From positions 62,001 through 126,000 of the forward strand of contig NZ_JAHYXK010000009.1 of assembly GCF_019443125.1 (NCBI RefSeq): a stretch of DNA of 64,000 nt, in the 5' to 3' direction. A program made the translations under genes and the position numbers. Positions 8,208-17,929 of this stretch are shown here, in pieces. Origin of the DNA: Pontibacter aydingkolensis (GTDB lineage: Bacteria; Bacteroidota; Bacteroidia; Cytophagales; Hymenobacteraceae). Under the pieces are notes generated by a model. The model was given only the letters and a program-made list of their open reading frames with translations, did no database searches and was not told the DNA's origin. Positions within the stretch are counted from its first letter, which is position 1, and each line of letters begins with the position of its first letter.

Positions 8208-9357
8208 CTAGGAGCATAAGTTAAAATCGTTCTAATGAGTTTGGCTTATGCAGTTTTAACTTAAGTAAATAAAGGTTTTGCAAAAGGTTAAAAGGGGGGC
8301 ACTTACTGGCCCCTCTTCATTAACCCCTATTACATCTTAGTACGCTTTGTGAATGTTTATCTTGGAGTACAAAGGTGGAGTAGGGATAATAACGCTTTAT
8401 CAAACGTGGTTAACACTGAGCAGAACCAAGAAAAGACGGAACAATCTACAGGCTTTAAAAGAACAACTGGAGGGTTGAACTTTCAGGAATACTATTTTAC
8501 TATAGAGTTATGATAGATTGCTAAGGCTCTAGTCAAAGGCAGCAGAATATGATTGCACCGGCCATACATTGCTTTCTATATGAAGCAGAAATCCATTTGA
8601 AAAGGGGGAATTTATAGAACCAAAAAAGCCGCTCCATTTAACGTGGAGCGCCTTTTTTACTGAGGTAGCCCGGAGGATGGAATTAGCGAATCATTTCCAA
8701 AGGGATTTGGCGGTTTTAGAGATGAGGCTGCAGGTAGGGGTGGAGCAGGCATGTTACGCTCTTCCTTTCACATAAGACCTGTTATGAATACTTGATATAA
8801 CAGAGTCAGTGGATAGAAGCTGGTTGTGTATGTTTCAACCTAGGCGAAACATTAGCCCTCAGACACGTGGGTGGGGGAGGGCTAATGTAAAGTTGGTGCT
8901 GTATAAGGGGGTGCACAACATGGCATACAATCCTAGCCTGCTGTGGCTTTACAAGCAGCGGCTAAGGCCGTAGCGGAGCAGATGTAGCCTAATTTTTACT
9001 CCTTAGTTTAGCGCAGGCATTGCCTGCCTTATCTCCTGCTGCATTTAATGACATAGCAGCACATGGCTTTTGGCATGCTTTTTCGGAGCGGGTGCTGGTA
9101 AGAGTTTGTTTGCCGCTGTCCGACAGATATGGCAATGGGAATAATGGAGCGAAGGCGTTCTCAACAACAAAACAGACTCAGGTTAGCGGCTCAGAGGCAG
9201 AGTTTGATTTGAGGATGTCTGTGACGCTCCCACCCGGCTTCAGGCTGCCATTTGGCTACATACAGGATAAAAATGAAGAAAGAATACTCCAGTAAGAACA
9301 GGATTGCTTTCAGCAGCAAGGGCAAAAGTATCCTAATCGCTGGTGCTCATGTGCCTG
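8208..9357. other. Long intergenic stretch without a convincing gene
   Basis: About 1.15 kb holds no frame with recognisable homology. It contains a hairpin terminator at 8627. One frame is open without a good start at 8290-8511, and another of 91 codons lies at 9020-9295; neither resembles a protein I know. Gene remnants follow from about 9273, which suggests the whole stretch is decayed sequence. Confidence 0.5.
8627..8658 (+). terminator. Hairpin terminator, near copy of that at 2541
   Basis: AGCCGCTCCA and TGGAGCGCCT flank a 7-nt loop and are followed by six T residues. It differs from the 2541 hairpin mainly in the loop and one stem base. No gene lies directly upstream now, so it may mark the end of a lost gene. 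Confidence 0.5.
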
Positions 9358-9456
9358 ATGAAACTCATACGTAAGACAGCTTATTTATGTGTTTTTTTGC
9401 TGTCTGCCCGTTCTGCATCTGCACAGGTAGGGATTTCTGAAAATCGTAAATTTTGA
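9358..9456 (+). pseudogene. Truncated secreted-protein remnant
   Basis: MKLIRKTAYLCVFLLSARSA is a good Sec signal, followed by SAQVGISENRKF and then a stop. The segment after the cleavage site resembles the start of DUF4038/apiosidase-like glycoside hydrolases (usual form: VSENGRFL followed by GTPFFYLGDTAW). Reading on in other frames gives only faint traces, so the rest is decayed or deleted. This is a remnant of a secreted enzyme at best. Confidence 0.35.
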
Positions 9457-9532
9457 GTTCCTGAATGTTTGCCGGCAAGCCAAAACCAGTTTCCAGCAGG
9501 ACCTTTTTTACTTGCTGTATGATCCTCCCCTT

Positions 9533-10846
9533 CTAGGACACCAGTCCTTTCTTGTAGTCATCTGCCTCTCCCAAGTGCTTGAGGATTACCTTATCGACCC
9601 TAAGCCCGTCCATGTCCACTATCTCCACCTCGTAGCCGCTGACCTGCAGCTTGTCGCCGGTGGCAGGGAGCTTGCCGAGGGTGTAGGACACGAAGCCTGC
9701 GAGCGTCACGTAGCTGTCGGCGTCCATGGGGATGACCTCCTGTCCGAGTTCGCTGTTGAGCTCGTATATCTCCATGGAGCCGTTGACCAAAAGCGACCCG
9801 TCATCCCGCTTCACCACATCCGGCTCACCCGACTCGTCCATGTCCGGCAGGTCCCCCACGATGGCCTCCAGGATGTCGTGCAGGGTGATGATGCCCTCGA
9901 CCGAGCCGTACTCGTCCACCACAATGCCCAGGTACTGCTTCTGCCTTTTGAAGATGTTGAGCACCGCGCTTGCCGGCATGGTCCTGGGGATGTAGATGGG
10001 CTGCTGCAGTATGCCCCGGAGCGGCTCGCCCTTTCCCTCGGCCAGGTGCTCGTAGAATCGCTTGGCCGTCAGGGTGCCGACGATGTTGTCGAAGCCGCCC
10101 ACGGCCACCGGGAACTTTGAGTGCGCGCTGTGCCGCACAGTGTCCCTGATGACCTCTAATGGCTGGCTGATGTCGATGTACTCGACGTCGGCGCGGCGTG
10201 TAATCAGGCTCTTGGCGCGCTGCCCGGCGTAGGAGAAGATATTCTGGTGCAGCTGCATCTCCTCCTTGGCCAGGACGCCCTGCCGGCCGGCAGTCTTGAT
10301 GATCTGCCGGAGTTCCTCCTCTGACATTTTCTCCTCTGACGGCTCTTTGATGCCCAGTGCCTTGATGACTAGGTTTGTGGAGCCTGAGAGCAGTTTCACC
10401 AGCGGCATTGTGATGAGGGTGAACACTTTGATGATCGGCGCCACGGAAAGGGCGATACCGTCGGCGTTGCCGAGCGCCAGGGTCTTGGGGATCAGCTCTC
10501 CGAAGACGATGGTGAAGTAGGTGATCAAGCCCACCACCAGTACGATGGAAAGCATGTCGGCGTATGGGGCTAGAAAGTCCACCCCGACAAGCCACCTCCT
10601 CACATCATCGGAGAGGGCCGCCCCGCCATAGGCACCGGCCACGATGCCGATCAGGGTGATGCCGACCTGTATGGCCGAGAGGAAATTCTCGGGCGATTCG
10701 AGCAGCTTCAGGACCGTGTCTGCGCTTTTGCTTCCCTGCTGTGCTTTTTGGGCAATCCTGTTCTTGTTGACTGAGATGATGGATAGCTCCGAGAGGGCGA
10801 AGAAGCCGTTGAGCAGGGTCAGCATTATCAGAATGGCTATTTCCAT
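9533..10846 (-). CDS. HCC/CorC-family membrane protein (CNNM-CBS-CorC_HlyC)
   Basis: The protein is 437 aa. The DUF21/CNNM membrane domain covers about 1-200, with three to four helices and the signature FGELIPKTLALGNAD. A CBS pair covers about 215-340 (YLGIVVDEYGSVEGIITLHD), and a C-terminal CorC_HlyC domain covers about 350-430. Family members act in magnesium/cobalt resistance or divalent cation efflux at the inner membrane; the 'hemolysin' label is historical. It stands alone on the minus strand in GC-rich DNA. A shorter relative lies at 23075-24148. Confidence 0.9.
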   Translation of the reverse strand: MEIAILIMLTLLNGFFALSELSIISVNKNRIAQKAQQGSKSADTVLKLLESPENFLSAIQVGITLIGIVAGAYGGAALSDDVRRWLVGVDFLAPYADMLSIVLVVGLITYFTIVFGELIPKTLALGNADGIALSVAPIIKVFTLITMPLVKLLSGSTNLVIKALGIKEPSEEKMSEEELRQIIKTAGRQGVLAKEEMQLHQNIFSYAGQRAKSLITRRADVEYIDISQPLEVIRDTVRHSAHSKFPVAVGGFDNIVGTLTAKRFYEHLAEGKGEPLRGILQQPIYIPRTMPASAVLNIFKRQKQYLGIVVDEYGSVEGIITLHDILEAIVGDLPDMDESGEPDVVKRDDGSLLVNGSMEIYELNSELGQEVIPMDADSYVTLAGFVSYTLGKLPATGDKLQVSGYEVEIVDMDGLRVDKVILKHLGEADDYKKGLVS

Positions 10847-11101
10847 GCGGGTTCTGGGTAGTTAAAATATCAGTTGGCCTTTGCGTCCAGATATGAGGTA
10901 AAAAACAATACAAGGCGACTAATATAAGGAAAATTCTTGTCAGGCGCATTTAATGTGCCATTGCCTGGGCATTTACGTGCCACCAGGAGTATAAAGTGTT
11001 TCTGAGTCCTCTCCAGAAAAGGCCTAATCAACAACAGCGGCTTTAGTCGATAGCGGCGAATCATGGCGGCCTCTACTCCCGCACTGCATGCGCCTGTGAT
11101 A

Positions 11102-11602
11102 CTAAGCTCTTAGCCTGTAGAGCGTGTTCCACGCCAGGCCTTTGGTGTCATGCAGGGTCCAGAAGCCAACAGGGCTTGTTTCCTGCAATTGGCCCGCATC
11201 CGTGCCTAGCTGTACATAGGCTATGAAGTGCGCTGTCTTATCAGGCGAGGCGTTCAGAGCCTGGCGGATTACTTCACTTACTTCGATCTGATAATTTATA
11301 AGCAGCTTAAAGCGGGAGGGCTGGCTGTTGTCTGCCCTCCCCAAGCCGGGACTCGACGGCTCCTTCTTCGTAGGCCTACATTCCCAATCCGTTATTTTCA
11401 GTACGGACAGTCCGCCTTCGGCCCCACCCTCCAAGACTGGATTCCCAAGGTGAACTATCGCACCCTCCTGCCCGGCCAGCCGGCCGCGGAACACCCCACA
11501 GAAGGACTTTGCCCTGCTCTCCTCTATGATGGCGATGTCGAAATCGACTTGATTCAGGCTCAGAACGTCTGAACCAACTGATACTATCTCTATTATAGGC
11601 AT
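11102..11602 (-). CDS. Conserved hypothetical protein
   Basis: The gene encodes 166 aa from MPIIEIVSVGSDVLSL; an upstream in-frame start at 11647 would add 15 residues. It is soluble, with no signal peptide or membrane helix. GAIVHLGNPVLEGG and FKLLINYQIEVSEVI look like conserved blocks of a small Bacteroidota family seen next to stress genes, but I cannot name it. It stands alone and has no recognised catalytic motif. The function is unknown. Confidence 0.55.
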   Translation of the reverse strand: MPIIEIVSVGSDVLSLNQVDFDIAIIEESRAKSFCGVFRGRLAGQEGAIVHLGNPVLEGGAEGGLSVLKITDWECRPTKKEPSSPGLGRADNSQPSRFKLLINYQIEVSEVIRQALNASPDKTAHFIAYVQLGTDAGQLQETSPVGFWTLHDTKGLAWNTLYRLRA

Positions 11603-11993
11603 AAGGTTATTATATGTCCTCTCTAAAGATCGTTTTACATGCAGCATACACCACTATGACTGCACGTCTATGAGCACAACGCATGGTGTTGGCCTTTCTG
11701 TTGCTCTGGCGCAGCTTGTTTAAATAAACCAGTTTAAAAGCACAAAGAACGGCAAAGCTTCCGTGACTCCCTATATGGTAGTATAGTTTTTGTTAACTAA
11801 GATAACGGTAAATCAACAAAAATAGCGAAGGAGTAAAGTGTAGGCGGGGCAACCCAGCTGGGTCCCGCCCCCTCTGTGTAGCGTGAACGCAGGGGCTGTA
11901 CAAATAGTTAGCCTCCATGGTCCTGCGCTAGACCTATCATCATAACCCGTCTGCAGGTAGAGAAGTATATACCCATAGCAGAACACCATAACC

Positions 11994-13589
11994 TTGAACA
12001 GACCATACCTCAACACCCTCTTAACGATAGTTCCCCTCATCCTGGCCGGCTGCGGCCCGTACACGCACACCGTCCGGCAGGTGCCGCATGCCAGACAGGA
12101 GAAGGAGCTGTTGCTAAACGAAAGCACCATCTCTTTGGCGGCAGGCAAGCATTACCGGACAGGGAGGCTGCACACCTTCCTCTACGGCAAGCACTATCGG
12201 GACGCGTGGGCAGCGCCGGTGCCCGTCCGAGTGCTGGACCTGAAAAGGGAGAAGGGCGGGCTTACCCCGGTAAAGCAGGGGGGCAGCCGGCAGACGCTGA
12301 ACCTGTGGTTGGCCGACAGCGCCGGAAGAGAATATGTGCTGCGGTCCGTCGACAAAGAGCCGGCCGTGGGGCTGCCGGAGAGCCTTCGCGCATCCTACAT
12401 CGCCTTCATAGCGCGCGACGCCACCTCCGCCACGCACCCCTACGCGGCCCTCACCCTGCCCCCTATGGCCCGGGCCATTGGGATTTACCATACCCGGCCC
12501 GAGCTGGTGTACATGCCCCACAGCCAGGACCTGGGAGAGTTCCGGGACACCTTCGCAGGGATGGTGGCGATGCTGGAGCGCCGGCCGGACGGCGACCAGT
12601 CGGATGCACCTTGGTTTGGGAGCGCTGAGAACGTGAAGAGCACCCGCTCCATGCTGGAGGACCGCTTCCGCGACAATGACACCGAGGTAGACGCTGAATT
12701 CTTCTTGCGCTCCCGCCTCTTTGACATGCTGCTGGGGGATTGGAGCCGCCACGAGGGGAACTGGCGCTGGGCAGAGTTCGGGCTGGAAAAGGGGGTAAAG
12801 TACAAAGCGGTGCCGCGCGACCGGGACAACGTCTTCTACAAGCTCAACGACGCCCTTGTCCCGATGCTGTTCATGGCCACCAAGCAGAAGGAGCATTTCC
12901 GCACGTTCCGCGGCAGCATCCGGAACGTGGAGGCGCTCAACCGGAGCGGGCGCAACCTGGACGAGCTGCTGCTGGCGGAGTTGCCCCGGGAAACGTGGAT
13001 ACAGGAAGCTAGAACTATTAAAGCACTTTTGACGGATGAAGTGATAGAAAACGCCTTTCGGGAGCTACCAGACACCATTTACGCCCTGACAGCAGATCGA
13101 ATCATAGAAAAGCTAAAGAGTAGGAGAGGGCAGCTGCTCCGAGTGGCAGAGGCTTACTACGAGTCACTGTCCCGCGAAGTAGACATCGTCGGGTCGGACA
13201 AGCACGAGGAATTCGCGGTGGAGTTTCTGAATGAAGGCCGGGTAGAGGTCAAAGCCTACAAGCTGAAGGACGGCGCCAGAGAAAAGGCGGTTTTCAGGCG
13301 CGTATTCGATCCGGAGGAGACAAAGCAGCTAAACATCTACGGGGAGGACAGGTTCTTGTTTTCTGGAGAAGGCGCAAGCCAGATAAGGATACGGGTGTTC
13401 GGCGGGGCGGGAGAGGACCGATACGCAATCAGGGAAGGGCTTGGTACCAAGGGAAAGGTGCACATCCATGACTCTACCTACGGTAACGTCTACCCTGACG
13501 GAGGCAAAGCCAAGGTCAGGAAAAATAATAATCCGCCCGTCCAGACGCTTGACGCAAAGGGGATGCTGTTAAAGTACTACCTTGATTGA
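11994..13589 (+). CDS. Lipoprotein with CotH/HipA-like kinase signature, copy 1
   Basis: The gene encodes 531 aa and starts with TTG at 11994; the signal TLLTIVPLILAGC ends at a lipobox cysteine near residue 20. The domain is one I know from large Bacteroidota proteins that also carry a calcineurin-like phosphoesterase and a BamA-type barrel; here both are absent. Near residues 248-257 it reads GDWSRHEGNW, and about 15 residues later VPRDRDNVFYKL. This spacing resembles the catalytic D-x-H-x(2)-N and metal-binding D-x-D of CotH/HipA-type kinases. The C-terminal part (about 390-500) is beta-rich. A paralogue lies at 19407. Membrane-anchored kinase or nucleotide-binding activity is an inference only. 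Confidence 0.65.
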   Translation: MNRPYLNTLLTIVPLILAGCGPYTHTVRQVPHARQEKELLLNESTISLAAGKHYRTGRLHTFLYGKHYRDAWAAPVPVRVLDLKREKGGLTPVKQGGSRQTLNLWLADSAGREYVLRSVDKEPAVGLPESLRASYIAFIARDATSATHPYAALTLPPMARAIGIYHTRPELVYMPHSQDLGEFRDTFAGMVAMLERRPDGDQSDAPWFGSAENVKSTRSMLEDRFRDNDTEVDAEFFLRSRLFDMLLGDWSRHEGNWRWAEFGLEKGVKYKAVPRDRDNVFYKLNDALVPMLFMATKQKEHFRTFRGSIRNVEALNRSGRNLDELLLAELPRETWIQEARTIKALLTDEVIENAFRELPDTIYALTADRIIEKLKSRRGQLLRVAEAYYESLSREVDIVGSDKHEEFAVEFLNEGRVEVKAYKLKDGAREKAVFRRVFDPEETKQLNIYGEDRFLFSGEGASQIRIRVFGGAGEDRYAIREGLGTKGKVHIHDSTYGNVYPDGGKAKVRKNNNPPVQTLDAKGMLLKYYLD

Positions 13590-13656
13590 CAGGCATAGGA
13601 TGGTCCAGCTGAAAGAGAGAGAGCAGAACTGCAAAAACATAATAGCTGCATAGCAC

Positions 13657-14211
13657 ATGGTCCCAACCCTTCTTTTCATGGGCTTTGTCATAGGGTCGAA
13701 CAACCTGGCTGCGGCGCTCACGCTCGGGACGCTGGGGCAGGTGAGGCGCAGGTGGCGCATATTCCTCGTCTTCGGGGCCTTTGAGTTCCTGATGCCCCTG
13801 CTCGGGGTGTGGGTCGGAGAGAAAGCCTCTGAGTTGGTGGGGGAAATTGGTGCTGTGCTGTCCGTGCTTGTTTTGCTGGGTCTTGCGGCGATGGCCTTCT
13901 ACGCGGCCGCGAAGCCGGCCAGGACGGACCGAAGGTTGACAGAGAAGCTCACCACCTGGAAGGGGCTTGTCCTGCTGGAGCTGGGGCTGAGCATGGACAA
14001 CCTACTGGCCGGTTTTGGCATTGGGTTGGGACCTGTAAACTTGCCGCCGGTGCTGCTGGCAGCTACCATTGCGGCCTTTTCTGTGTTGTATACCTGGCTA
14101 GGGCTGACTGTGGGCAGGAAGGTGGCTGTCAAGTGGCAGAACTACGCGGAGGCCGGGGCGGGCGTACTGCTTTGCGCGCTGGCGGCGTTGAGCTGGTTTG
14201 ACCTTGTCTGA
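13657..14211 (+). CDS. MntP-like (DUF204) putative manganese efflux protein
   Basis: The protein is 184 aa with six predicted membrane helices. The two half-repeats carry the acidic and asparagine motifs GFVIGSNNLAAAL (about residue 9) and LELGLSMDNLLAGFGIG (about 108). MntP proteins export Mn(II); the normal second motif is SMDAF-like, so the match is good but not identical. It lies 67 nt after the CotH/HipA-like lipoprotein gene and could share its transcript. Confidence 0.7.
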   Translation: MVPTLLFMGFVIGSNNLAAALTLGTLGQVRRRWRIFLVFGAFEFLMPLLGVWVGEKASELVGEIGAVLSVLVLLGLAAMAFYAAAKPARTDRRLTEKLTTWKGLVLLELGLSMDNLLAGFGIGLGPVNLPPVLLAATIAAFSVLYTWLGLTVGRKVAVKWQNYAEAGAGVLLCALAALSWFDLV

Positions 14212-14332
14212 TGCAGACTTATGCGAAAGCAGGTAAGCGGCCTGCCTGGTGCCTTTGTAACTTTCGCCCCCTGTAAGGGGTACTCTTTAAAGGGGGCACC
14301 CGCACCACAGTGTTTCATGTAATAAAAGATCT

Positions 14333-14509
14333 ATGAAAAATATCAACACACCTTGGCTACTTAACCTGCTGTTTGTCTTGTTTACGTTCACCCTGTCTGG
14401 CTGTGACTTTGTGGGGGATGTGCTCGAGTTCGGCTTTTGGACGGCCATCATTATCATAGCCGTCATCGTGCTGATTATTTACTTCATCGCCAGGCTTTTC
14501 AGAAAATAA
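14333..14509 (+). CDS. Small lipoprotein with one membrane helix
   Basis: The gene encodes 58 aa. The N-terminus (NLLFVLFTFTLSGC) is a lipoprotein signal with cysteine at residue 24. After a short spacer (DFVGDVLEFG) comes a single hydrophobic helix, about residues 35-54, and a basic tail (RLFRK). Lipid anchor plus helix would tether it to a membrane at both ends. The type is common in this family as an unnamed small protein. Confidence 0.6.
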   Translation: MKNINTPWLLNLLFVLFTFTLSGCDFVGDVLEFGFWTAIIIIAVIVLIIYFIARLFRK

Positions 14510-14970
14510 GAGGAGCGGGATTAACCTGGGCAGCGTTTCTACCCATACTTACTGCCTCTTTCTTGGTTCACATGTAGTCTTTCCATTCTTTTTTCTGCAT
14601 GTGGAGCGTACAGTCGTTTGGTTTAAGCGAAGCTTTTTTAGGCCCGGCTGCAGGCTACACCGTTTGTGTTTTTATTGATTATCATACCAACTGAATGTCT
14701 TGCTGGATGAGAACACAGCTGCTCGGGTAGGGCAAAAATGTCATTGAGCTGTAGGCTTCCGTGTCGAAGAGGCGGCAGATGTGCTTCCTGAGCACGTATC
14801 TGGTATAAAAGGGTTGATGTAAGGAAGGCAGACTGCCAATCTATAGGCTGACCAATGTCGATATTCCCTACAAATGCCGTCAATTTGTAAGCATAGCCAC
14901 AGGTCCGTGCCACGCAGGGCGACTGACAAGGCTTCAGCGTAGATGAAGCGATGGTCATGTGCCTTCCAGG
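14510..14970. other. Intergenic region with no supported gene
   Basis: About 460 nt between a small lipoprotein gene and the end of the AI-2E transporter gene. A 106-codon minus-strand frame exists (14638-14958), but it is cysteine/proline-rich without family resemblance and looks like chance. Confidence 0.45.
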
Positions 14971-16032
14971 CTAAGCGCTGTGCAAAGGGTTGTCAGCCGC
15001 CGTGGCGTCCACGGTCTTTGCCTCCAGCACGTCCTTCACGTACAGTTCCTGCACCAGCACCATCAGCACGGCCAGTATGGGCGCGGCCAGCAGCAGCCCG
15101 AGCGCGCCCAACAGCAGGCCCAGCAGCACCTGGAAGAAGAGCAGGAGGGCTGGCGGCAGGTCCACCGTCCGCTTGAAGATGATAGGGGTGAGCACGTAGC
15201 TCTCCACAATCTGGACGCCGAAGTGAATCAGCAAGACATAGATCACCATCTGGCTCCCCTCTGTTAGGGCAATGAGCACCGCCGGCGCCAGGGCAATCCA
15301 GGGCCCGATGTTGGGCACGAAGGCGAAGAGGAAGGCGATGAAAGCCAGGGCAAAGGCCAGCGGCAGCCCGATCAGGCTATAGCCGATGGCGATGCTGACG
15401 CCAATCACGGCCATGGCCAGCAGCATGGCCACCAGCCATTTCCTGAGCGTGCGGTAACACTTGTCAAGCACCCCCAGTATCCGCGTTCGCCTGTGCACCG
15501 GGAAGAGCTTGGTCAGGCCGTGGGTATAGAGGGTGGGGCTCGCGGCCAGGAACAGGCCCGTGATAAGCACGATCAACAGGTCGGCCAGGAAGCCGAGTGT
15601 GGTGGAAAAAGCGCCTGAGATGCCAGCGAGGATATCTTTCTGTTTGGGAAGAGCGCTCTCCAGGTCCTCAGGCATCTCCTCCACGACACGCTTGCCCCAG
15701 CCCCGCTCCCCCAGCCAGCCTTCCAATTGCCCGACGGATTTTGGAATAGTCTCCCGCATCTGTCCCACCTGCTCGCCCACAGTGGGCGCCAGCAGCCAGA
15801 GAGCCCCTGCCAGCACACCGAAGAAAAAAAGCACCGACAGCAGCAGGGCAAGCCATCGCTTCATGCCGGTTTTCCCAGCAAGCCAATCTGTCATGCCGCT
15901 GAAAAGCACGGCCAATAGGATACCCGAGAACACCAGCAGGAAAAAATAGCCCTGCTCTATCAGCAGGTAAGCGCCCAGCACGATGAGCACCACGGCGGCA
16001 ACCCGCTTGACGAATTCGTAGGTATCTGTCAT
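14971..16032 (-). CDS. AI-2E/PerM-family transporter
   Basis: The protein is 353 aa with seven to eight predicted helices. It shows the family layout: two N-terminal helices, a large extramembrane segment (about 70-150), and a C-terminal bundle with FAFVPNIGPWIAL and the QIVESYVLTPIIFKR motif. Family members include the AI-2 exporter TqsA and sodium/proton antiporters, so the substrate cannot be told. The gene is single and divergent from the MscS gene. Confidence 0.88.
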   Translation of the reverse strand: MTDTYEFVKRVAAVVLIVLGAYLLIEQGYFFLLVFSGILLAVLFSGMTDWLAGKTGMKRWLALLLSVLFFFGVLAGALWLLAPTVGEQVGQMRETIPKSVGQLEGWLGERGWGKRVVEEMPEDLESALPKQKDILAGISGAFSTTLGFLADLLIVLITGLFLAASPTLYTHGLTKLFPVHRRTRILGVLDKCYRTLRKWLVAMLLAMAVIGVSIAIGYSLIGLPLAFALAFIAFLFAFVPNIGPWIALAPAVLIALTEGSQMVIYVLLIHFGVQIVESYVLTPIIFKRTVDLPPALLLFFQVLLGLLLGALGLLLAAPILAVLMVLVQELYVKDVLEAKTVDATAADNPLHSA

Positions 16033-16203
16033 TTAAAATCTATCTCTTTGTCCAAATATGAAAACGTTTTCATATTCCTATACTGTTCCCCTACGCCTTA
16101 GGTTTGCCGAAGAGGAGCTTGGACGGACCCTTGACTCCCTTCTCTTGTAACCTGATGGGGGCGGCTCCGTTAGAAAGGAAGACACAACCCATAGTACAAA
16201 GAG

Positions 16204-16226
16204 CCCCGCCCAGTCGGGGTTTTTTG
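16204..16226 (+). terminator. Orphan Rho-independent terminator
   Basis: CCCCG (16204-16208) and CGGGG (16215-16219) form a stem followed by T6. No plus-strand gene lies directly upstream, because the transporter gene reads away. It may end a short unannotated transcript beginning after 16040. Confidence 0.45.
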
Positions 16227-16431
16227 TGGGTGGTGAAACCTTTCATAGCGTGTAGGCCCGCTCAGTCGAACCAGTCTCTAGGTAAGCTGTTAGCACAGGC
16301 AACCTAAAAAGAAGATAAACTTGGAAGACAGGGAGAGGACAGAAACAGAGAAACTGAGAGAGAGCCCTAAGGTCCGGCGGGCGCTTGGCGAGTACAGTCC
16401 GGTGGAACAACACCGCAGAGCGAGGGAGCCG

Positions 16432-17391
16432 ATGGCGCTGAACAGAGAGAAGACAGCACTTTGGGTGTTCGGGGCAGTATTCATAGCCGCCGGCGTCCTC
16501 TATTACCTCTTCAGGCTGGAGGCTTTCCCCATCCGGGGCAGGTTTCTCCCGCTGCTTCAGAACCTGATGGCCGGCACGATGCTGGTGACGGTGGTACTGG
16601 TGGCCAGCCGCCTGCTCAAGTCACTTTTTAGAGGCAGGATAGAGAACCCTTCCACCCGCTACAATCTGAGAAGGATTGTGGACCTGGCCGCCGCGCTCCT
16701 GATTTTCTTCATCTTCGTCTCCATCCTGTTTGTCAACTGGTACGCGGCCGTGGTCTCGCTTGGCGTCGCCTCCCTTATACTCGGCCTGGCGCTGCAGAAC
16801 CCGATCTCCAGCTTCTTCGGCTGGGTCTATATCCTTATTCGCAGGCCCTACGAGGTGGGGGACCGCATCAAGATCGGGGGCGTGTCGGGCGACGTGATCG
16901 AGCTGGGATACCTGGACACCACGCTCTGGGAGTTCAACGGGGACTACCTCACCGGGGACCACCCGAGCGGCAGGATCATCCGCTTCGCCAACTCCAGGGT
17001 GTTCAGCGAGTACGTCATCAACTACTCCTGGCCGCTCTTTCCCTACATCTGGAACGAGGTGAAGTTCTTCGTCTCCTACGAGAGCGACCTGAAGTGGGTG
17101 AGGAAAACCGCTAGAAAGGTGGTGCAGGAGGAGATAGGCCCGGAGATGGCCCGGCGGGTGGGGCTTTACCGCCAGATCCTCCGGGAGTCGCCGGTGGACG
17201 AGGTGGAGGTGCGGGCAAGGGGCTCGGTCTCCTTCAGCGCGCATGACAACACCTGGATACAGGTCACCGTCCGCTTCCTGGTCGAGCCCAAGCAATCGGG
17301 GCCCGTCAAGCGCCGGCTGTTCACCAGACTGGTGGAGGAGCTTTCCTCACAGCCTGAGCGGGTGATGTTCCCCAAGACGAACATGCGGTGA
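16432..17391 (+). CDS. MscS-family small-conductance mechanosensitive channel
   Basis: The gene encodes 319 aa from the ATG at 16432, which has a GAGGGAG ribosome site just before it; a TTG at 16321 would add 37 charged residues. Helices lie at about 10-30, 45-65 and 80-125, the last being the pore helix (VSLGVASLILGLALQNPISSF). The MscS beta domain follows (RPYEVGDRIKIGGVSGDV...). It protects against hypoosmotic shock in the inner membrane. The cytosolic segment has an extra WEFNGDYLTGDHPSG insert. Confidence 0.88.
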   Translation: MALNREKTALWVFGAVFIAAGVLYYLFRLEAFPIRGRFLPLLQNLMAGTMLVTVVLVASRLLKSLFRGRIENPSTRYNLRRIVDLAAALLIFFIFVSILFVNWYAAVVSLGVASLILGLALQNPISSFFGWVYILIRRPYEVGDRIKIGGVSGDVIELGYLDTTLWEFNGDYLTGDHPSGRIIRFANSRVFSEYVINYSWPLFPYIWNEVKFFVSYESDLKWVRKTARKVVQEEIGPEMARRVGLYRQILRESPVDEVEVRARGSVSFSAHDNTWIQVTVRFLVEPKQSGPVKRRLFTRLVEELSSQPERVMFPKTNMR

Positions 17392-17593
17392 GACACACGG
17401 AGAGTAAAGTCGTCAATGGGAAATAAAGAGCTACTTTAGTATTTTAAGCTTGTTCTAAACCCTAAGCCTTTATAGCACACAACTAAACGGTATTGGAAAA
17501 GAACAATGCGGCGGTACAGGCGCGGACTGATATTTTGGCAACATTGACTACCCTGAGGGTGTATAAAGAGTAAAGACCATCTGTTTCTGATTC

Positions 17594-17785
17594 ATGTTAG
17601 AGTATGTCAAAACAATCTTGCAGAAGGTGAGCTTTAGTAAAAAGCTGTTTGAGAAGGAACTCCGCAAAGCCTTTCGCTTCCTCGACCCAGAAGAACTAAA
17701 GCAGCTTAAACGCTGGTGCTACGCCCGGTTTAGGGGAAGATTTCTTCCGATCATGGATAGGGTCTTCTATGGAGAGTTCTCATAG
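17594..17785 (+). CDS. Small conserved hypothetical protein
   Basis: The gene encodes 63 aa, rich in Lys, Arg, Phe and Leu, and starts MLEYVKTILQKVSF. The middle (FEKELRKAFRFLDPEE) looks like a conserved helix pair. It has no signal peptide or membrane helix. I recall similar short proteins in Hymenobacteraceae, but none has a known role. Its size and basic charge would suit a regulatory or nucleic-acid-binding function. Confidence 0.55.
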   Translation: MLEYVKTILQKVSFSKKLFEKELRKAFRFLDPEELKQLKRWCYARFRGRFLPIMDRVFYGEFS

Positions 17786-17929
17786 GCAGGCCCACGTTGT
17801 CCCGTCAAAGCAAAGAGGCATGTGCTACTCCAACACGTGCCGATGTTTTCTTCGGGTGTTTTTAATGTGGCTGCGAGTTAACAGTCATGATGCAGGCAAC
17901 TAGCGCCGGCTTGCTCTATTTTCAATAGA

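Noticed and set aside
8290..8511. Open frame ending NFQEYYFTIEL
   Set aside because: No ATG or plausible start and no family resemblance; length is within chance in this AT range.
9020..9295. 91-codon plus-strand frame
   Set aside because: No homology, no ribosome site and it lies among gene remnants; likely chance.
14638..14958. 106-codon minus-strand frame
   Set aside because: Cys/Pro-rich, no conserved pattern, directly after a real gene; treated as chance.
16104..16307. 67-codon plus-strand frame over a terminator hairpin
   Set aside because: It reads through a strong stem and T6, so it is unlikely to be translated as a gene.
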